Source: Certhia americana (taxonomy: Eukaryota > Chordata > Aves > Passeriformes > Certhiidae). Taken from it: a stretch of DNA of 64,000 nucleotides. The position numbers and the translations under genes were made by a program. Below the pieces are notes generated by a model. The model saw only the letters and a list, made by a program, of their open reading frames with translations, was not told where the DNA came from and made no database searches. Below, one piece after another: positions 12,329 to 25,605 of the stretch. Every line of letters starts with the position of its first letter. The first letter of the stretch is position 1. The stretch spans positions 56,211,207 through 56,275,206 of the forward strand of contig CM031859.1 in NCBI GenBank assembly GCA_018697195.1, in the 5' to 3' direction.

Positions 12329-12834
12329 GTGCCAGGGGTATTTTCTGTTTCTTCCACTAGTACCATGAAGTCACTAAGCCATGAAAGCCATCCATCGTGT
12401 GTCTGCTGTCACACCAGCCCAGCATACTGGTCTAGGAACTAAACAGCTTCTGTATTGTTCTCTATACAGCATGGAGTTCAGTCATGTGTGGACCTAATGG
12501 AAAGTCCTTAAGTGCTGCTGGGGTGAGAATAAATAAAATTATGTATGGTCCTGACTGAAACTTTTCCTAATAATTGATGGTGATCATTTCTCATCCTGAA
12601 ATGCAGGCAGTGCTGCCCTGCAGCGTATGCTAGGGTTTAAACTATTTCCCCCCTCCCCTCTACTGCCAGTGAGACATCTAGCAGTGAAGCTACATTAAAG
12701 AGGAATTCCATAGGGCTGTACCACCCACTCCTCCCACTCCCATCAAAGAGATTTCTGTGGAGCCTGGGCACTTGTTCCACTGAATTGGGTGTTCTAGGGT
12801 TGGGAGCTATCTTTCTGCCACTCCATCTCTCTAT

Positions 12835-12940
12835 TTGTAGATGTAAGCTCTTGACGGCACTGTGCTTTTATGTTTGTTTTCATTATTTCCCTATTCTTTG
12901 CATAGCACAATTTTCTTAGGCACAGCTGGGGCTTCAAAGT
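12835..12940 (+). mobile_element. L2/MIR-type 3' tail remnant
   Basis: The sequence TGTAAGCTCTTGACGGCACTG, followed about 50 bp later by TTTGCATAGCACAATTTTC, resembles the shared 3' tail of L2 LINEs and MIR-type SINEs: TGTAAGCTCCTTGAGGGCAGGGAC ... CAGCACCTAGCACA. The match is from memory and divergent, consistent with an old amniote insertion. A poly(A)-less tail fits this class. Confidence 0.5.
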
Positions 12941-15639
12941 TGGGGAAATGGAAAATAAATCTCTAAGGCCACAGGCTTAGGTGTTGATTCACAAATTGTT
13001 TAGCTTGACTGAAAACGCTTTTCCACAAATTAAAAAAACAAACTTGTCCTGTGCCAGCAAAGGAAGAGGAGTGCTAAAGACTTGGAAATCTTTTTGTCAG
13101 CCACAGATCTTCTGGAACCAGAATATACAGATACTTTAATAAATGTGTTTTTGTTTCATCCAAGAGAAAAGCTAGAAGTAGGAGTTTGAATGTGCAGAGT
13201 CAGCTATTGTTTTAGCACTGCACTCTGTCACCCCACACAGCACCTTCAGCCATACTCCCATCATGTTTTCATTTGGCAGCCTTCCCAAGAAGAGAAATGA
13301 GTGATGTCTGCATACTGTTTCACTTAGCCAACCAGCGATTCTTCTTTATTGCTTTCAGTGAATGTGTAAGTTTAAAAAAAAAGTGCCACTGCCTTGTCTT
13401 TTGAATTATGTTAAGAATTTCTGCTAAAACATAAACAGCTTAGTAACAGTAAGCCTAGAGGTTTTCACCTTATAATTAAACTGGTAATTAAAAATAGGCA
13501 TTGAGACTAAAGTGAAGGTTTACATTACTTGAAGTATTAAATGTGTAAGTTATGAGTAAATAGTGCTTTTGTATATTCTCATGTTAAATGCATGTTTTTT
13601 GAACAGAATCATAGTTCCGTTGGAGAATAAAGTAGTTTTAAGCATTTATGTTGTATAACTGTGAAGGGATCCTGTCAGACACTGCTGCACTGATGGATAT
13701 CCACTTATGGTACTCAATTTAAACTAGATAATACCAGAGGTTCTCTTAGACTTAGCTGCCTAGTGGAGTGTAGTATGACTAGGGACTTACTGCTGTTTTC
13801 CTGTTGGTGAAGAAGTCAGGAGGATGTTTAAAAGCAGAAGAAATGAAGGAGCTAGGGAATAGGGGTTTTTTTTCAGCAGTCTCAGGGATTGGCTGTGGGG
13901 AGATATAAAAATTAACTCCTTTCTTCAGTAGCTGAAGAGCTTAAAAAGTCAGGTGTTCAAATTAGGACGCAAAAGATGGAAATCTTGAGCGTAGTCTCAG
14001 ACCAGATTCCTGGTAATATGCATGCTTTGTTTCACTTAATACTGACTTTTGGCAGCAAGACTGATTTCAGGAATCCCAGCCAAGGTATATGTCCCTGCCC
14101 CAACTCGCTTTTTCTGCTGGTACATTTCAGTGCTCAGATTTGAGCAGTTTGAGCAGTTCTTCCCGCTTTGCACAGGCTTTGCCTTTATGATAAGGTGGAT
14201 GTGTGAACTGATATGGGTTGCGATAGGTGGTTTTTTTCCCTGGGATATGTTTTAGCCTGGATGAGTTTCTCTGGTATGTGCAGCTGCACAAACAGTGGTG
14301 CTGCCTCAGTTGCACTGGCACGTGAGTACGTGTGTGCAGCAGAGGAAACAAGGATGAAAGGGAGATCTATTATAGCTGGTCTGCTGTCCATGGAAATCCT
14401 TATCAAGCCTGACATGTAAAAAAGATAATCTGAAGTCAGCTGTTAGAAGTGAAGGAAGAGACGAAGAGTGAAAGAAATGTGAGAAGATTAGCAGAAATTA
14501 AGCACTTATTAAATTATTGTTTTAGTGAAAACATTGCTGTTGATAGTAAGGGAAGAAAGAAGATTGTGTAACAGCACCACTTGGCACTAATACCATGTTT
14601 TGCAAGTGAGATGGACTGGAAGTGGCGGTATGGCTGGATGATAGCACTGGTATGATTTGGGTTAGATAATCAATACAATCTTGGGAATGCCAGGCTCTCA
14701 CCTTTATCAGTGCTGATTTCATGGATTAATCATTCTCTGTCACGTAATGAAATTTACAGCTACACAGATACTGTTTTTGTGAAAGCAGTTTGTGCTTTAG
14801 CACTTGTTATGCTTTAGCCTAAGAGACAATCCTATTTATGGTGTGGGTGCTTGGCAGCCTCAGTCTCAGCAGACGCCTGTGTTTGTGCTTGCCTCAGAAG
14901 CAGCATATGGCTTTGGTAGCTCTAAAAGTGTGAGATTTCAGAAGTGAACATTCTCTCTGGCAGGAGTGGCAAGATTGGTTGTTTCTGAGAGAACCCTACT
15001 GAATTGTCAGCAGATATTTGTATTGTGTGGCCCTGTAGCATCTTCTCATATCCAGTGTAAATTTCCACTAAGTATTTTATATTACCATTTTCTCAGGAAT
15101 CCAACATTGAATTTGGAACAAATTTGCTGGAGCTGCCATATTTTGTTCAGCAGTAGTACTAATACATAGTTGCATTATCTATAAAAGTCAGGTTTTATCC
15201 CAGCCCATTGTGTCTGTTGTCTATCTGTCACTTAATCTTCACCTAAATGTACTTAGCTGTGCAACAGTCACAACTTTGCATATGGGAACTAAGAAGAGGG
15301 ATAACTTCTTCTGTTGATCATAAATATTTCATGTTTTTGACACCCTGGACATTTTGCAACTTTCCTTCTCATCCTAGCTGTCCAGGTGGCAGAGGTGCTG
15401 TGTAATCAAGTTGCTATTGATAGGGGTGCACCAACACTCCCCATTCAGATGAGACTTTTCATCCTCCTTTCCTTAAGACACTTTTGGTGATGGCTTGCAA
15501 ATGGTTGCCTCAGCACAGCTTAAGGGTGTGCAGCATTGGAGTTTGCTAGTGGCAACAAACAACTGGTTCAGGAAATTCCTAAGGCCATTGTAAAAAATTC
15601 TCAAACAAAAGAAAAAGCGAGAGATGTTGTCCTGCTTCT

Positions 15640-15800
15640 GACCCAGACAGGGTTAATATTTTCAGCAGTTGGGAGGGGGCACAGCCAGGAGGTTATTCTA
15701 TACCATGTCATAGCTGGGGAAAAGGAGTTGCTTCCTGGGAGAAGGCATTCCTGGAGAGTCTTGGTGGGGACACTGAACTGGAGACTACTGTTCCCAAACC
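15640..15800 (+). mobile_element. Avian ERV-type solo LTR remnant
   Basis: The run GGGAGGGGGCACAGCCAGGA followed by GGTTATTCTATACCATGTCAT and AGCTGGGG is reminiscent of the U3/promoter region of a widespread avian endogenous retrovirus LTR, in which GGGGCACAGCCAGGA, a TATTCCATACCATGTGA motif and AGCTGGGG occur in that order. The usual TATAAA segment between the last two motifs seems to be deleted. No gag, pol or env frames lie nearby, so this would be a decayed fragment. The family is recalled from memory and should be confirmed with a repeat library. Confidence 0.5.
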
Positions 15801-18735
15801 ATGGCAGATGTGAAATTAGTGAGGGTTTTTAAGTATCTGAGATATGTGGTTTCTGCTGGCAGACATTTGACCAAAGTATATAAGGCACAAACAGGTAGTT
15901 CATGTGATCTTTATTTTTTCTAGGTTAGTCTGGTATCAGCTGGAGCAAAAATCCAACTTAAAATCCCCTAATGATTTAGTTACTTGTGCACTAGGAGTCT
16001 TATTTTTCAGACCAGTTCTCCATGTGAATTAGCATTGTAGCGACATATGGTGGATGTCTTTGCCCATCAGTGAGACTATTCTGATAGTGAAATGCTGAAT
16101 AATCAACAGTTTTATTGAAAATCTAAAGCTGATCAAGTGTCTTGTAAACACCCAGGCTTCTGCTATGTCTCTTGAATTAGTAGAACTTCTTTTCTGTTAA
16201 ATACCATTATGGCACTTTCAGGCAAAATGAATTTTTATTTCTCCTGTAAAGCAGTAGGTGTTCTTAGTTTGGAAACAATTCTTTAAATTAAAGTGATGTT
16301 TCCCGACAGTATTACTTGATAACTGAAACACAGGAAACTTTTTAGCTTGAAGTGCCCTGTTACACTGTGATTCTAAATAGATAATGCTTTAAAAGACCCA
16401 TTAAATACTAGGAAACAGGTGGATCCTTAGCATGATGTCGTGTACTCCTTTCCCTACTCCTGAAACTTCAGGAAGGAAGAAGATCTGAGAGTGTGCATGT
16501 GCATAGGTTATGTTAATGTCCTTAGCACATCTGTGCCTTCCTGCTGGTCTCTGTCTGAATTTGGCTCAGCCAGGACTCATCTTGCCTCTGCTGAGATTAA
16601 ATAGGCTCAAACTCTCCTCTGACACCATGCACACATTGCCTCACCTGCTTGTGTGCGCATGCCTGACAAAAACATGACAGGCTCAGGAAACCACTTTTTT
16701 TTTGCCATTCACACTCCCACAACGCCTTCCTCAATGGTGATTCTTCTGAGGTTGCATTTGCAAAATTTGAGGTGTGGGTACTGACCCAAAAAGTATCTGA
16801 GATTCTGCTAAAAGAAAAAACAAAGCAGGAAAAAACCCACAAACCATAAATCCATAGGGCTCCAGTTTGACTGTCCAGCTCAGATTCAGTCATGCAGCAC
16901 ACTGCACATATCCCAGGAGAGTTAGAGTGCCACCACTGTCATTAAAGTATTCTCCTCTGATGTTAGCCAGAGCCATGCTGGGTTTCTTTTGGAAAATTCG
17001 GCTGTGGTCATTGGAAGGGGGCTGAAGGTGCAGTAGTTAAACTGCTGTCAAATTAGTGTGAAATGTTTTGACACAAATGCAAGTTGAATCTAAATGTCCG
17101 TCTCCATCTCAATGAATTTATTGAGATTTAAGCAGAATGCTCTTAGTTTTGTTGTTGGCCCACTGACAGCAGGGAATGGAATTCCTTTTGCCTTTCCATT
17201 TGCTGTTGCTCTTAGTCCTTTACTGCAAGCAAACAGCACCCAAAAGGCAAATTAACAGACATGTTTTGCATTTCTCCCACTGTGTTGAAAACTGCCATGG
17301 ATATGAACTTACTTAATAATCACCCTGAGACAAGTTTCGTCTCATGATGGCTGTCCATGACAGTAAGTATTCCATTCAGCTTACTGCTGCCAGGAATTAT
17401 ACCCAGGATATTTGCAATGTGCTATCTCCATCCTGATTAGATTTTTTTGCACTTATTGGATTCCTGTAAAAAGCCTGATGTTGGGAATGTGACATTATTC
17501 CACCCAATTAAGGTGCAGTAATTGTACTGTGAGCACGTTCAGAAAGTATCTTGTGAAGCTTCTTTAAGCCTGTCTTTGAAATTTCTGATCTGAGGGGGAA
17601 CTTTACTATTTTATTAGTAGCTTTTAACTGCCTTAGGTTTAGGGTACTTGGAAGTCTGAGAGATTCTTTTCTTGTGATGCTTCTGTTACTTTATTCATGT
17701 AAGCTTTAACTTTTCTAAAATTCAATCATAAATACAAAAGAGGTCAACCTGACACAAACCCTTCAGCTGATGTTTCTTTGCAGAAAAAGAACTACTGTAA
17801 GACAGGCATTGCAAGAATGTCGTTAACTGTGGAACTTCCTAGGAATGCACCAAGACAGAGTTTGTTATTCACAAATTAATTAATTTCTTGCCTCTGTTAG
17901 AATAAAATGATACACTTCTATTTTGTGTTCTGGTGCTTTTTGTATTGCTTGAAATTACCAAATCTTCTTCTCCAAGTGGTTATCTCTCTAGATTTTGTTT
18001 AGCACTTGTTCCACCTGTGTTGTTTATTAAATATGCTACAAGTTACTGATGAGGTATTCCCTTTAACATTGCACACATCTCTGGCCATCTATCATCAGCA
18101 CTGAACTTGCTGAACTGGTGGTAAGATCCCTCCTCCATCATCCTGTTCCTATTGAAAGAAGTCAGAGAACATGCATGTTAGAAAGGATAGAAGCTAAGAA
18201 TAATAATAAATAATAAAAGAAAATCACAGTCAAAGGAGCAGTGATGGGTCAGGAATTTTCTGCTACAATTCCTTGCTTCTCAGGGGATCCTTCCCTGGCT
18301 GCCTCCTACCTTGCCTTGTCCACTTGTGTAGGTTGTCTTTATTCTGAAATGAAACGGTTTTGTCTTTTTTGCCCAGTGATCCCTGTTAACCCAGTGGAGA
18401 CTGCAGTGTAGGTTATCTCTTCATTCTTATAACTAGATGGCAGTCATTTTCTACCCCCACTTCAGGCGAGCGTAAGCTTGTGTTGTCAGCTCTGTAATGC
18501 ACAAATTGTGCAGCTTCCAAATGATGGAGCAGCTGAAATCACGGCTGTTAGTTTGTGTACTTGTAGCTGCATCTCATATCCATCACCAGAGTTCTTTGCT
18601 TTGTCTCATGCTTTAGCAAGCCTGTTTAACAAGGATGATGAATCTAACAAGAGATTCAGAGACATCACTCAGCAAACAAGGTCCTATCTTCTCTTGGCTA
18701 GTGCTCATCCTTGTATTGTTTTCTTGTCTCTGCAG

Positions 18736-18843
18736 CTTCCTATTGTTGAAAAAATAAGGATCATTGCTCAGAAGGTGTATGGAGCTCAGGATATTGAGTT
18801 GTCTCCTGTTGCACAGTCTCAAGTTGATCGTTACACCCGGCAG
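18736..18843 (+). CDS. MTHFD1L: MTHFD1L exon E
   Basis: The exon starts after acceptor tgtctctgcag, ends before donor gtaaga, and holds exactly 36 codons (phase 0-0). The peptide starts [20 protein letters not shown], continues [10 protein letters not shown] and ends in D-R-Y-T-R-Q. The block K-I-R-x-I-A-Q-x-V-Y-G-A-x-D-I-E-L-S-P is conserved across eukaryotic formate-THF ligases. It joins S-L-E of exon D to G-F-G-N of exon F. A 12.4-kb intron precedes it. The 163-codon open frame covering 18478-18969 merely runs through this exon and its flanking intron, and is not a separate gene. Confidence 0.96.
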
Positions 18844-19784
18844 GTAAGAACAGCAGGGAATTATGCTGGCAGGTACCTGCTGGATGTGAGTCTTGGGAAA
18901 CCTCAGGGTATAAGATGTTCTCAGACTGGAGTGTTAAATCAAGCTTTGCTGAAAGCTTACCCATGGTAGTAAACTGTGGAGGTCAGTATGGATTGGTTTA
19001 GATTCGACAGAACAGAATGGTTTTAACCTTGAAAGTGATCTTCTGTGAGATATGAGCAGTGTGCAGAATACTTCTGAGATTGTCCATGAAACTGTACTTT
19101 CTATGCAGTTTGGGTTATTCTCTTAAACCTGGCAACTGCGTCTCTGCAAAAGTTGCTGCTAGCAAATGTAACCAATTTTATTATAAGAGTGTTCATTTGT
19201 ACCTGCAAAAAAAGAGTTTGCAGACACAGTAAGACCTGTGCACAGCTATGCACATTGATAACAAAGGTCCCAATATTTGTAAAATCTTTTTGTTTCTTTC
19301 TGTTCCTATTACTTTCAAAGAGTTATGAATACTAAAGCATAAAATAGATCACCTATCCTAAAGCATGTGGTAGCATGTTACAGTTTGAAAAGTTCTGAAA
19401 CCATGTGGAGAGGTGAATGTGTTTTTTGTAGTGGAATGGCTTCTGGACATAAATGTGGCTGGAGCCTTTCTGTCAGAAAGTAGAAACAATATGTCCAGGA
19501 AGAATTCCTGAGTAGATTTCAGCAGCTTGGTCAGACAAGCAGAAGTTCTTGGTCAGACAGGTAGAAAGCCGTCTTCCTGATGATGTAAACTTCCTGAGAA
19601 TTGATTTGATTTTTCAAATCAATTTTTGAAACCTGGTCTCAAGTTGGTGTCTAACTAGGTTGTTGGAGCCCAAAGGGAACTGCTGAATGCGAGGTTTCTA
19701 GAAAATACTGATACGAAACAAAAACATAATGTGCCTTTACTGTAATTTTAAAAACATTTTTCTTTACTTTCCCTTTTTTTTTAG
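18844..19784 (+). other. MTHFD1L: Intron E-F (941 bp)
   Basis: This is a GT-AG intron, gtaaga...ttttttag, phase 0. It contains an 11-bp-stem hairpin at 19599-19624. The stretch ACAGAATGGTTTTAACCTTGAAAG near 19010 weakly recalls the CR1 3' UTR, but it is too short to call. Confidence 0.9.
19599..19624. repeat. Perfect inverted repeat (11-bp stem, T4 loop)
   Basis: AATTGATTTGA is followed by TTTT and then TCAAATCAATT, a perfect 11-bp dyad. It lies 160 bp upstream of exon F. It is AT-rich, so stability in RNA would be modest. Confidence 0.9.
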
Positions 19785-19937
19785 GGATTTGGAAATCTTC
19801 CCATCTGCATGGCAAAAACTCACCTATCCCTCTCCCATCAGCCTGCGAGGAAGGGTGTTCCCACTGGTTTCATTTTGCCGATCAGCGATGTGCGAGCCAG
19901 CATTGGAGCTGGATTCATCTACCCTCTGGTAGGAACG
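19785..19937 (+). CDS. MTHFD1L: MTHFD1L exon F (penultimate)
   Basis: The exon follows a strong polypyrimidine tract and TTTTTTAG acceptor, ends at donor gtgagt, and holds exactly 51 codons (phase 0-0). The peptide starts [20 protein letters not shown], continues [13 protein letters not shown] and ends in [11 protein letters not shown]. The run [14 protein letters not shown] is one of the most conserved parts of the ligase and lies in its C-terminal lobe. [12 protein letters not shown] matches the family. The next exon is 39.3 kb away. Confidence 0.97.
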
Positions 19938-20411
19938 GTGAGTGCAAAGTGTTCAGCTTGGTAACTCCCCTTTCACCCAGCTTGACAGGGAAGTGCATTT
20001 CCTGTTTGCCTCTAAAAATAATGTGTAGAGCCATGTGAGATCTTGTTCTTGTCTAATAATCTTATCCTCAAACTTTTCGTAGCTCTACGTTGATAGGAAA
20101 AGATGATCAAGGAAATGCAATGTTGCATAAGAGCTTTGACTGTCGGGTCTGAGAGAATGCCTCTTGCTGTTGTTTCTGTTGCTGTTGTTTTTAGGTTAGT
20201 CTAGGGTATTTAGGCACCCTAATGCTGCAGAAAAATGCATTTACTTGTCCTTGCCTTTTCCTATTCAAACTGCAGCCTGTAAATAACTAGTTAGATATTA
20301 TTCTAAATTTAAAATCTTTTATCCATCATTACAAACCATTTTAATGTATTTAGATTAAAAGAATTGTGTTGGGGAATAAAGTATGCTTAAAATAATTGCT
20401 CTTCAGCTGAT

Positions 20412-20432
20412 GAGCCTGATCTCATCAGGCTC
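20412..20432. repeat. Perfect inverted repeat (9-bp stem, 3-nt loop)
   Basis: GAGCCTGAT is followed by CTC and then ATCAGGCTC. It is a short GC-balanced hairpin near the start of the final intron with no known role. Confidence 0.85.
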
Positions 20433-21735
20433 CCAGTCTTGGTGAACATCACTGCTGGTCCTGTGAAAGTAAGTTATGGTGGGAAGGAGTAGATTTTTGG
20501 CTGCAGAAGTAGTAGCACATTCCTTCTCCTTTTTTAGATATTTAAACAATGAGGTGCTAAAAAGTGGTTATCATTATTCTTTCTTCCTACCTGGCCTTAC
20601 AAGTACAGACTTGGATTAGGAAGCTCCTGATACTTTCTTCCCTTACAGGCCTTATTGAAATAGCTGAGAAGTGAGTTGGCTCATGCCCTTTGCCAACCAC
20701 ACACATCTTAATCCAAACAGCAGTTGAACTGCATCTGACATCTCATAGCTAGAGTTACTACTGACATGTAGCTGATTCATGGGACAGTGCTAGAGAAGGG
20801 ATGCAAAAGCCATTGCATTTCCGGAAAGAGTCCTCTCCCAATGTTATCTCATCTTCCCAGAGCACAGCCCGATTTCCTTGTGTAGCAGTACCCTTAGGAA
20901 AGGTTGAAAGTTTCTAATCTATTGTTTTGAATTCCCTCTGAAACAATCAAGTGTTTGAAACAAGGAAGGAAGTACTTTCTGACCAGGAGGGTTCCTGGAG
21001 TTCAGGAAACTGTGTCACTTTAAGTCACTGGACTTGGGGATATGCCTTCCTTCTGCATGACCACATTATGCACATCCACCAGAAGCAGAGCACAGCTGTG
21101 TATTTAAATTGTGTAAGACCAAATTCCAATTACTGGTGACAGGATAAAATTTGTCAGTACTTCTAGTATCTCCTTCATGGCCTGGATTCAAGTTTGCACT
21201 GCAAGTTGTGTGTCATGAAGTTATGAGAAGGAGTGCATGTGAGTAATGGGCAGCAACTAATTCAAATCCATGAGGGAGCTATTCTGTTGGATGTCAGAAT
21301 GAAATATTCTTGGGTTCAGCTTTCTGAATGAGTCACACCCTGCATGCTTTGCTATAAACTAGCTACAGTTCGGTGTCATAAATCCATAGAAACTGTCCAT
21401 AGGAGCAGTATAAAGCAAACAAGTTCAAGGATTACCTCTTTCTGTTTCCATTTAGAACCAAAAAATGCAGTTCTTCTGAAGGACATTTTGTGTATGAGAT
21501 TTCTTTTTGGAGGAGAGTGTAAAAAATACGTCTAAGTTAGTTAGCCTGACTTTGGTGGGAGAGGTAGTATTCACCGTGGAACTTCTCCCATATCCTGAGC
21601 TGGGAAGGCAGTATACTCTGTGTTATGTATTCCAAGAGAGTTTGTAGGCGAGGCACTGTATAAACATAAGATCCCCAAGAGGTAAAAATGTAAATACATG
21701 GACATCGATCATTGGTTGTTTGGAAAAATATTGCT

Positions 21736-21765
21736 AATGCTCAGGAATGTAATGCTCAGGAATGT
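21736..21765. repeat. 15-bp perfect tandem duplication
   Basis: AATGCTCAGGAATGT occurs twice head to tail with no mismatch, indicating a recent small duplication. Confidence 0.9.
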
Positions 21766-24700
21766 GGGACAGAACAGTTCTTGGAACCATAACAATTGCT
21801 ACAAATCAGAATGAATGAATGAATATGAATGTATTCCCAACGTTGTTACCAAACAGTTCTTTCTTTAGAATCAAATTTATAGCAAGAGGTCCAACTTGCT
21901 GTCTTTCAGAGTGGAGAGCTGTGATCATCATGAAACAAACTTTCTTAATATAATTGTACCACAACTTTTGAAATATTTTCTAGCTTGTCACCTTCAGATT
22001 TTTTGTGTGCATTGTTGTCAGCAGCTAAGCCTTAGGGTTAATGTTACTTTTTAAGTTGTACAAGAAAAAATATTTTTGATGTCTAGTTTCAAAATTGAAA
22101 GCCTTTCTTTGGCAGTTCTCTTATTAATAAAACTATCTGTAAAAGTTTGTAAGAACAAAGCAAGTATAAAAGGGCATGTCTTGATGGCTTAAAGTGGCTG
22201 CAGTCAATGCTATGAGTAGAGGGATTACAGAAATCCCAGTGACAGCATATGGTGAAAGCATCCAGTCATGACAGTGGATTAGATTTCTTTATATAGGAAA
22301 AAAAGAAGGAGCAGGATGTATTTTTTTCCCCTTTCCACTGCTTTCTGGTTAATTGAATTAATGGACATGTCCCTGAATACCTAAGCTGCTCAGAACCTTC
22401 TTACAGCTAAGCTAAGGCTTTTCTGATGGCAGGAAAAAATGCTATTTTTCATTAAAGTTGTAGTGATAAGTCTGATACTAATTAAATGTCAAACTGCATT
22501 TTCAAAGCATATTTTTTGTGGGCAAACTTCTCGTATTCTAACCTGTCAGAATTTATCAGTAAAGCAAGTTGTTAGAGTTCTGCTCCAATGTCTTCAGGAA
22601 GAGCATTACAAATGAGAGAGATAAGTACTGCTGAAAGATAATGAACTATCTGCAGTAACTAGCATTTGTGGTTTAGCCTTGTCATTAGCACATGCAAAGT
22701 AATGAGGTTTGTATTTATCCCAGCTCTGATACACAGTGATTTTATTTTTTTTTCAAACTAAATATTTAGCATGTTGTCTTCGTATTCTCTAAGCAATATT
22801 TGGTTTGTGTTATGGTTGGCTCCAATTCCCATACAGCATGGAAGTCTTTCCAGGAAAAATGAGCTGAGCCTTATCAGAGGAAATCAGCAGTGAAACAAGA
22901 GGTGCATTTAATTAACACTGGCACTGCTTTTATCCAAGTTCTCTGAGACCATGACCCAGAGGGCTACATCACTCTCACAGGTGGACTGTTGACATCATTG
23001 CTTGGCTTAACAGAGTGATGGCAGGAAAGCTGCTGGAGTACATGTAGGAAACCAGTGAGGTCATTCACTAGCAATGCTTGGGTGGGGAGTTATTAGATTT
23101 TTTTGTAGTATGTGTGTTTCTCTCCACACCCACCCAAAAAGCCATAGCAGTTCGGTGCTTTCTCACATTCAGCCACATTTCCATTGTTCTTTTTCATGTG
23201 AGTTGCAAGAATGCAGGAAGGTCATAGAAGTAAAGCCTGTTGCCTTTTGCCTTTGTGAAGTGATACTACCAAGTCACTGGTGCAGGAAATAAAACTATGT
23301 TTGAATCTCAGTGAGATTTTTAAGTATGTATTACTTTTTCTCCGGCCATGCACTTTCATTTCAATGGGTTAAAATTGGTCACTCTGAAAATATGTGAAGC
23401 CTTTGGAGTCATGCCAGCCTTCAAATTCTCACAATGAACTGACATCCTTTGGATATCAACATATCTGAGAAAAGGTCAACCTATTACAGAAATAAGTTTC
23501 TTCTCATAGAGAAAGAAGTTCAAGTCTCTGGAACTAGTGCTGAAATTACATCCCCTTGGAAGGAACTTTTGGGGTGACCCAGTGTAGTTTGAAATCAGTG
23601 TATGGGAGGAACAAGGCTCTAGTTCACTTGGGGGTGAGAGCCAGGACTGTCCTGCCAAAATATTACCTGGATATTGTAAGAGGCAAAAGACCTCACAAGT
23701 AAATATCTTTATTAATACTTTCAGAAGGAAAATATTTTTCCCTGTTGAATAAATTTCTTCTTTCTTAGTGGTTAAGAGCTTAACAAGTTTTGAGAGTATC
23801 TATTGAACATGAGCTGGAGTCCAGCCACCTGAAGTGAAATCACAGTTTTTCCTTGGTGCATGATGTTCAGTTTGTCTCCAAACTCATTTTGTCACTTGTC
23901 TCAGGTGCTTTTATGGGACAGATGAATAATTGTTTCATTACTCAACTCATCCTGGTGATCTGTGTAACACAGGGTAGTGTTTCAAAGCCATAAATGATGG
24001 TGAGGTTTATATTTCCTTTGTAAAACATTTAGCTTACATTTCAATTTCGTATTGTTTACAAAGGATTTAAGCTCTGCTAGCTATTCTGATCACTAATGGT
24101 CAAAAAAATGGCCCTGGGGTTGTGGCATTTGGCACCTGCCTTTGGTGTTGTATAGTTGCTGTGTTGTAACAGTGCTTAGACCAGCTAGTTCTGTGAAAGA
24201 ATTGGTAACAGGAAAAGAAAAGCTACCCTCTGTTAGATGATGTGCCTTTGTATCTGTTACAGAAGGTGTCATCCCAACGAGGGAGAGAGGTTTTCTGAAT
24301 TACAAAGGATGCATCATTCCTGTACAGTGACCAGCTATGCACACGTAGAAGTGCTGAATGATGTTATGCTTGGTGGAAGGTTGATAAATTTTCAGGATAG
24401 GGTTGATGGGCTGGGGGTGACCAGATAGGAATGATTGATGGCTGAAAGTGAAGGTGAGGACAATCAACTTCAGGCTGTTGTGTCTAAAAGCTAGAGGCTG
24501 AGAAGTTAAATAGTAGGCTGAGGTTAGTGTAATAACAAGGATTTCTGGTCCTTGGTGGATTGCATGATGTGGTTGTGATGGTATTAGGTTGGCCAGGGAA
24601 GGGAGGGTCTCTGCAGATGAGGCAAAAATAGTCCTAAGTGAATGATTTAGCTGAAGGACTGAGAGAAAAGTTGTAGATTATTATGGAGTGGTTTGCCTTT

Positions 24701-25605
24701 GGAAACATCCCGGGTGCGTGGACTATGAGGCAGTTAAGATTAAAGGATGACTGTGACCATTATTGATCAGAAGATGGGAATAGAAGACTGAGGGCAGGAT
24801 TGGAAAGATGGGATTGGATAGAAAGGAACAAACTGAGAGTTGTGCCAATGGGAGGAAATACCTGTGAAATGATTTGAAGACACATCCAAGATGTACATGG
24901 AAAACCAGAAGAGGACACTTGACACAAAAGCCACAAGGGTTAAAGAGCTTTGAAGATGTTCCAAAAGCATTAGTTAAAACAATGGCATGGCCTACGATCT
25001 GGGCAGGAAGAAATCATGTGAGTAATGAAGTCATGTGAGTAGTTACAGGAGAGCAGAACATGTCTTGCTGATGACTAAGGATTTTTTTTTTAATTTAAGA
25101 GGAACAGAGTAGAGTTTAGCTGGCTTGAAAATACCATAATCATTTCTGTAACTTTTGAAAATTAATAGAAAATAATGTATTTGAATTATAGAAATTTCCA
25201 TATAGTCTGTGCATTTACTGTTTACTTCTCCTGTTTTAAACTGATGTGGATAAGCCAGTGCTTGTTGGAAATACAGAGTAAATATACTTTGCTTTGGATC
25301 ACTGTACCTCCATGCCATGACTGTGACATAGGCATATGGTAAAATACTCTCTTACAACCTGAAACAACACCCAACAAAACCCCACAAACCAGCCTCTCTT
25401 CCTCCTCTGCCATATCTTGACAGAAAAAGGCAAGACACTTAGATTCTATACAGTTCATGCTGTCACTCTTGACTGCTTTTTATTTGCTAGTAAGCATTAT
25501 TTAATCTGCATAATAATAATCTACCATATATTACCTCTTCTGAATGAAAACCCATGTCCCATTGCTAGCCAGATTAAATTTGTTGATTATTGCTTTATTC
25601 CACCT

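Larger units (their letters stand above)
6371..18735 (+). other. MTHFD1L: Intron D-E (12.4 kb)
   Basis: This is a GT-AG intron, gtaaga...ctgcag, phase 0. From 5' to 3' it holds a TTTTA pentanucleotide repeat, a GC-richer unassigned block at about 6780-7760, a T14 run at 8249-8262, a G30 homopolymer, an L2/MIR-type tail at about 12.84-12.94 kb and an ERV-type LTR remnant at about 15.64-15.80 kb. Several open frames (for example 11821-12288 on + and 11138-11518 on minus) are present, but none carries a recognisable domain. No nested gene is supported. Confidence 0.88.

Noticed and set aside
12046..12366. 106-codon minus-strand frame with a proline run
   Set aside because: The proline run is just the G30 homopolymer read in reverse; the rest has no recognisable motif.
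18478..18969. 163-codon open frame on +
   Set aside because: It is the real 36-codon exon E read through into its flanking introns; the flanking residues have no homology and the splice sites are consensus.
24587..24615. TATTAGGTTGGCCAGG resembles the start of a mariner-type element
   Set aside because: Only about ten bases match and no terminal inverted partner or transposase sequence is seen nearby.
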